This document shows positions 5,895 through 8,327 of a stretch of DNA of 8,327 nt, piece by piece. A program made the position numbers and the translations under genes. A model generated the notes under the pieces. The model was not told where the DNA came from. It saw only the letters and a program-made list of their open reading frames with translations, and ran no database searches. Source of the DNA: Candidatus Microgenomates bacterium (GTDB taxonomy: Bacteria > Patescibacteriota > Dojkabacteria > SC72); NCBI GenBank assembly GCA_012797935.1, contig JAAZOC010000045.1, positions 1-8,327 of the forward strand, given 5' to 3'. Each line of letters starts with the position of its first letter. Within the stretch, counting starts at the first letter, position 1.

Positions 5895-5969
5895 GGGCCT
5901 GTAGCTCAGTTTGGCTAGAGCACATCGCTGGCAGCGATGGGGTCAGGGGTTCAAACCCCCTCAGGTCCA
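5895..5969 (+). tRNA. tRNA-Ala (anticodon GGC)
   Basis: 75-base cloverleaf 12 bases after the first tRNA, surely co-transcribed with it. Acceptor GGGCCTG (5895-5901) pairs with CAGGTCC (5962-5968). The D-stem is GCTC/GAGC. The anticodon stem CATCG/CGATG has loop CTGGCAG, with anticodon GGC at 5930-5932. The T-stem AGGGG/CCCCT has loop TTCAAAC. The discriminator is A5969. G5897-T5966 is the alanine G3-U70 pair. CCA is not encoded. It reads GCC and GCU. Positions 32 and 38 are C and G, which could pair and narrow the loop. Confidence 0.96.
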
Positions 5970-6109
5970 TTGTATACAAAATTTGATAATTGGTTGGTGG
6001 TAGATAGGTTCGTTCCACAATGTAGTTCCACAAATTTAGAAACCTTTTTACTTCCAATCTTTTCATCTTTTATGTAAAATACAAGATATTAACTTTTAAA
6101 TTTCTTTCT
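5970..6109 (+). other. Spacer between tRNA-Ala(GGC) and leuS
   Basis: No gene is seen. A perfect 10-base palindrome TTGTATACAA (5970-5979) directly follows the tRNA. GTTCCACAA occurs twice with a 13-base period (6012-6020 and 6025-6033). AGGTT (6006-6010) could pair with AACCT (6041-6045) across a 30-base loop before a short T-run, at best a weak terminator. I searched for the T-box element expected of a tRNA-sensing aminoacyl-tRNA synthetase leader and did not find it. Confidence 0.4.
6052..6080 (+). promoter_or_regulatory. Possible weak promoter for leuS
   Basis: TAAAAT (6075-6080) matches the -10 consensus at 5 of 6 positions. The -35 candidate at a 17-base spacing is poor (TTCCAA, 3 of 6). 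Transcription from about 6087 would give a leader of about 23 bases with no Shine-Dalgarno sequence. Read-through from the tRNA promoter is an equally good explanation for leuS expression. Confidence 0.3.
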
Positions 6110-8327
6110 ATGGGACATAAGTACAACCCTTCAGAGTTCGAAAGTAAGTGGCAGGAGAAGTGGTTCTCCGATCTATTCTACGAAGGGAAGGATCTCCTAG
6201 AAGAAAAGAAGAAATATTACCTCCTAGTAGAGTTTCCATATCCATCTGGAGATACTATGCATATGGGTCATACTAGAAACTACTCAATGATGGATACTAT
6301 TGTTAGATTGAGAAGAATGAAAGGTGAGAATGTAATATTCCCAATAGGTTGGGATGCATTTGGATTACCTACAGAAAACTATGCAATCAAGGTAAAAAGA
6401 CCACCTCAAGAAATAACTGAAGAAAATATAAATATATTTAGAAAACAACTTAAGAGCTTAGGCCTTTCTTTTGATTGGAGTAGAGAGATTAATACTACTG
6501 ATCCTGAATATTACAAATGGACTCAATGGATATTTCTTAAACTGTATGAGAAAGGTCTCGCTTATAAAGATAAAATGCCTATTAACTGGTGTCCGAAATG
6601 TAAAATGGGGTGTGCAAATGAAGAAGTTGTAGATGGAAAACATGAAAGGTGTGGAGCTGATGTTGAGAAAAGAGATATTAATCAATGGGTTCTTAAAATT
6701 ACTGAATATGCTGACCGTTTAGACAAAGATCTTGATCTTGTAGATTACTGGGAGAGTGTAAAGGTAAGACAAAGGAATTGGATTGGAAAGAAGACTTGGT
6801 ATGATATTAAATATCAAGTAGTTGGTAGTGATGAATATATTGAGGTTTCAACGACAAGGCCTGATACTCAATTCGGTTCTACATTCGTAGTTGTTGCTCC
6901 CGATTGTCCTATAGTTGAGAAACTTTTGCCTTTGATGAGTGATGATACGAGAGAAAAAGTTCTAAAATACAAAGAAGAAGCAAGTAACAAATCTGAGATT
7001 GAAAGAATAGGTGAGAATAGGGAGAAAACGGGTGTTGATACTGGTTTAAAGTGCAAGAATAGCATAACCGGTAAGGACCTGCCAATATTTGTTGCAGACT
7101 TTGTTCTATCAACAGTTGGGACTGGAATGGTAGTAGGAGTTCCAGCTCATGATAAAAGAGACTTTGATTTCGCAAAGAAATTCTCTCTATCAATTATTCG
7201 GGTTGTTGAAGGCCCAGACGGTGATCGCAAGGCTCCCGAGAAAGTTGAAGATGTCTACGAAGATTATGGAAAAGCTTTCGAATCAGGCTTCTTGAACAAT
7301 CTTAGCAGTGAAGATGCAATGGTGAAAATAGGGGAGTTTTTGTCTGATAACAAGATAGGTTCTGTAGTCGTGAGGTATCATTTAAGAGATTGGATATTCT
7401 CAAGGCAACATTACTGGGGTGAGCCTATCCCTATAGTTCATTGTTCCAAGTGTGGAGTGGTACCTGTGCCTGAGGATCAACTTCCAGTTAAATTACCTGT
7501 TGTAAAAAGTTATGAACCTACAGATACTGGAGAATCACCTTTAGCAAATATTAGAGATTGGGTTGAAACAAAATGTCCGAAATGTGGAGGTCCTGCAGAG
7601 AGAGAAACTGATACTATGCCAAATTGGGCCGGTTCTAGTTGGTATTATATTAGATATGTTGATCCAAATAATTCGGACAAACTTGCTGGTCCTGAAAATA
7701 TGAAATACTGGCTACCTGTTGATCATTATGAAGGAGGTTCTGAGCATGTTACACTTCATCTCCTTTATTCTAGGTTCTGGCATAAGGTTCTATATGATTT
7801 GAATATTGTTCCTACACCAGAACCGTATCAAAAGAGAACGATACACGGTATTGTTCTTGGTGAGGGTGGTGTTAAAATGTCAAAATCATTAGGAAATGTT
7901 ATTAGGCCCGACGACCTTATTGAGAAATTTGGTGCTGATGTCACTAGGGCATACATGATGTTTATGGGTCCATATGAAGGAGATGTCGTTTGGAGTACAG
8001 AAACCATCAATGGTGTTAGAAGATTCGTATCTAAATACTATGAGTTCTTGCTCGGTGCTTGGGATAACAAGGTTGATGCTTCTGATAATGAGGAAAAGAA
8101 GGGGGTAGCTAAGCTCGTTAGAAAACTAGAGGACAATTTGCTTTCTCTTAAATTTAATACGAGTATATCCTCTTTGATGGAATTCTATAACGAATTCCAA
8201 AAATCTAAGTTCTCTAAATCTGATATCGAATCTTTAATTATCGCTGTAGCTCCAATCCTTCCTCATTTAGCAGAGGAAATATGGGTTAAAACAGGGCATG
8301 ATTACTCTGTACATATGCAAAAATGGC
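6110..8327 (+). CDS. leuS: Leucyl-tRNA synthetase (3' end outside window)
   Basis: Class I synthetase that charges tRNA-Leu. 739 complete codons are visible and no stop is reached; about 60-100 residues should be missing. The HIGH-type motif HMGH is at residues 51-54 and KMSKS at 589-593. The CP1 editing domain has TTRPDT (248-253, Thr253 equivalent to E. coli Thr252) and GVPAHD with the editing-site Asp348. One zinc site is Cys161, Cys164, His178 and Cys181; a second is Cys445, Cys448, Cys489 and Cys492, before the MPNWAGSSWYY signature (503-513). As in Bacillus, KMSKS follows the core closely, without the leucine-specific insert of E. coli. The anticodon-binding domain begins near residue 630 and reaches LPHLAEEIW. 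The ATG has no Shine-Dalgarno sequence. GLPTENYAIK replaces the commoner GLPAENAAI. Confidence 0.97.
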   Translation, partial: MGHKYNPSEFESKWQEKWFSDLFYEGKDLLEEKKKYYLLVEFPYPSGDTMHMGHTRNYSMMDTIVRLRRMKGENVIFPIGWDAFGLPTENYAIKVKRPPQEITEENINIFRKQLKSLGLSFDWSREINTTDPEYYKWTQWIFLKLYEKGLAYKDKMPINWCPKCKMGCANEEVVDGKHERCGADVEKRDINQWVLKITEYADRLDKDLDLVDYWESVKVRQRNWIGKKTWYDIKYQVVGSDEYIEVSTTRPDTQFGSTFVVVAPDCPIVEKLLPLMSDDTREKVLKYKEEASNKSEIERIGENREKTGVDTGLKCKNSITGKDLPIFVADFVLSTVGTGMVVGVPAHDKRDFDFAKKFSLSIIRVVEGPDGDRKAPEKVEDVYEDYGKAFESGFLNNLSSEDAMVKIGEFLSDNKIGSVVVRYHLRDWIFSRQHYWGEPIPIVHCSKCGVVPVPEDQLPVKLPVVKSYEPTDTGESPLANIRDWVETKCPKCGGPAERETDTMPNWAGSSWYYIRYVDPNNSDKLAGPENMKYWLPVDHYEGGSEHVTLHLLYSRFWHKVLYDLNIVPTPEPYQKRTIHGIVLGEGGVKMSKSLGNVIRPDDLIEKFGADVTRAYMMFMGPYEGDVVWSTETINGVRRFVSKYYEFLLGAWDNKVDASDNEEKKGVAKLVRKLEDNLLSLKFNTSISSLMEFYNEFQKSKFSKSDIESLIIAVAPILPHLAEEIWVKTGHDYSVHMQKW

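Noticed and set aside
6012..6033. DnaA boxes in GTTCCACAA repeats
   Set aside because: The repeats match only 6 of 9 positions of TTATCCACA, and nothing else points to an origin.
5884..6066. Minus-strand frame over the second tRNA and the following spacer
   Set aside because: It overlaps a certain tRNA gene and has no ribosome binding site or recognisable product.
5970..6109. T-box riboswitch upstream of leuS
   Set aside because: The conserved T-box sequence (AGGGTGGNACCGCG type) is absent, the spacer is short and no antiterminator/terminator pair is visible.
1..8327. Reassigned UGA codon (Gracilibacteria/SR1 code)
   Set aside because: All five genes are intact under the standard code: no conserved glycine is encoded by TGA, and the stops used are TAA or TAG at the expected family ends.

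Overview
The window is AT-rich bacterial chromosome with short intergenic gaps. It carries five protein genes, two tRNA genes and one probable stand-alone RNA gene, all on the + strand. All reading frames follow the standard bacterial code: tryptophan is TGG and there is no in-frame TGA, so the UGA=Gly code of Gracilibacteria/SR1 does not apply. Several traits suggest the candidate phyla radiation (Patescibacteria): the LeuRS has a GLPTENYAIK variant of its usual active-site region, neither tRNA gene encodes CCA, most genes have little or no Shine-Dalgarno sequence, and the protein families are compact. This placement is inference from motif style and was not tested by phylogeny.

Layout. (1) Positions 1-1225 hold the C-terminal part of a ClpC-type AAA+ unfoldase, cut by the window start; it has the second ATPase module and a ClpP-docking LGF tripeptide. 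Two bases after its stop comes radA (1228-2574), a recombination ATPase with an N-terminal zinc finger and a Lon-like C-terminal domain. (2) Positions 2575-3099 contain no convincing protein gene. They do contain a near-perfect sigma70-type promoter (TTGACA-17-TATACT), about 245 bases of structured RNA and a strong intrinsic terminator. A second near-perfect promoter then drives the next gene. This is the most interesting part of the window: an unidentified small RNA gene directly upstream of rho. (3) Positions 3100-4365 encode transcription termination factor Rho, with unusual residues in the bicyclomycin pocket and in the primary RNA-binding site. (4) Positions 4409-5773 encode a membrane-anchored cell-wall hydrolase (two LysM domains and an M23 metallopeptidase), starting at TTG with a real Shine-Dalgarno sequence and its own extended -10 promoter. 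(5) Positions 5810-5969 hold two tandem tRNA-Ala genes (anticodons CGC and GGC), both with the G3-U70 alanine identity pair, behind an extended -10 promoter. (6) From 6110 to the right edge runs leuS, leucyl-tRNA synthetase, cut by the window end.

The genes are housekeeping: protein quality control and DNA repair (clpC-radA), transcription termination (rho, perhaps with its neighbouring RNA), envelope remodelling (M23), and translation (tRNA-Ala pair, leuS). I see no CRISPR array, transposase, integrase, prophage gene or defence system. The RNA between radA and rho is the only candidate for an undescribed element.
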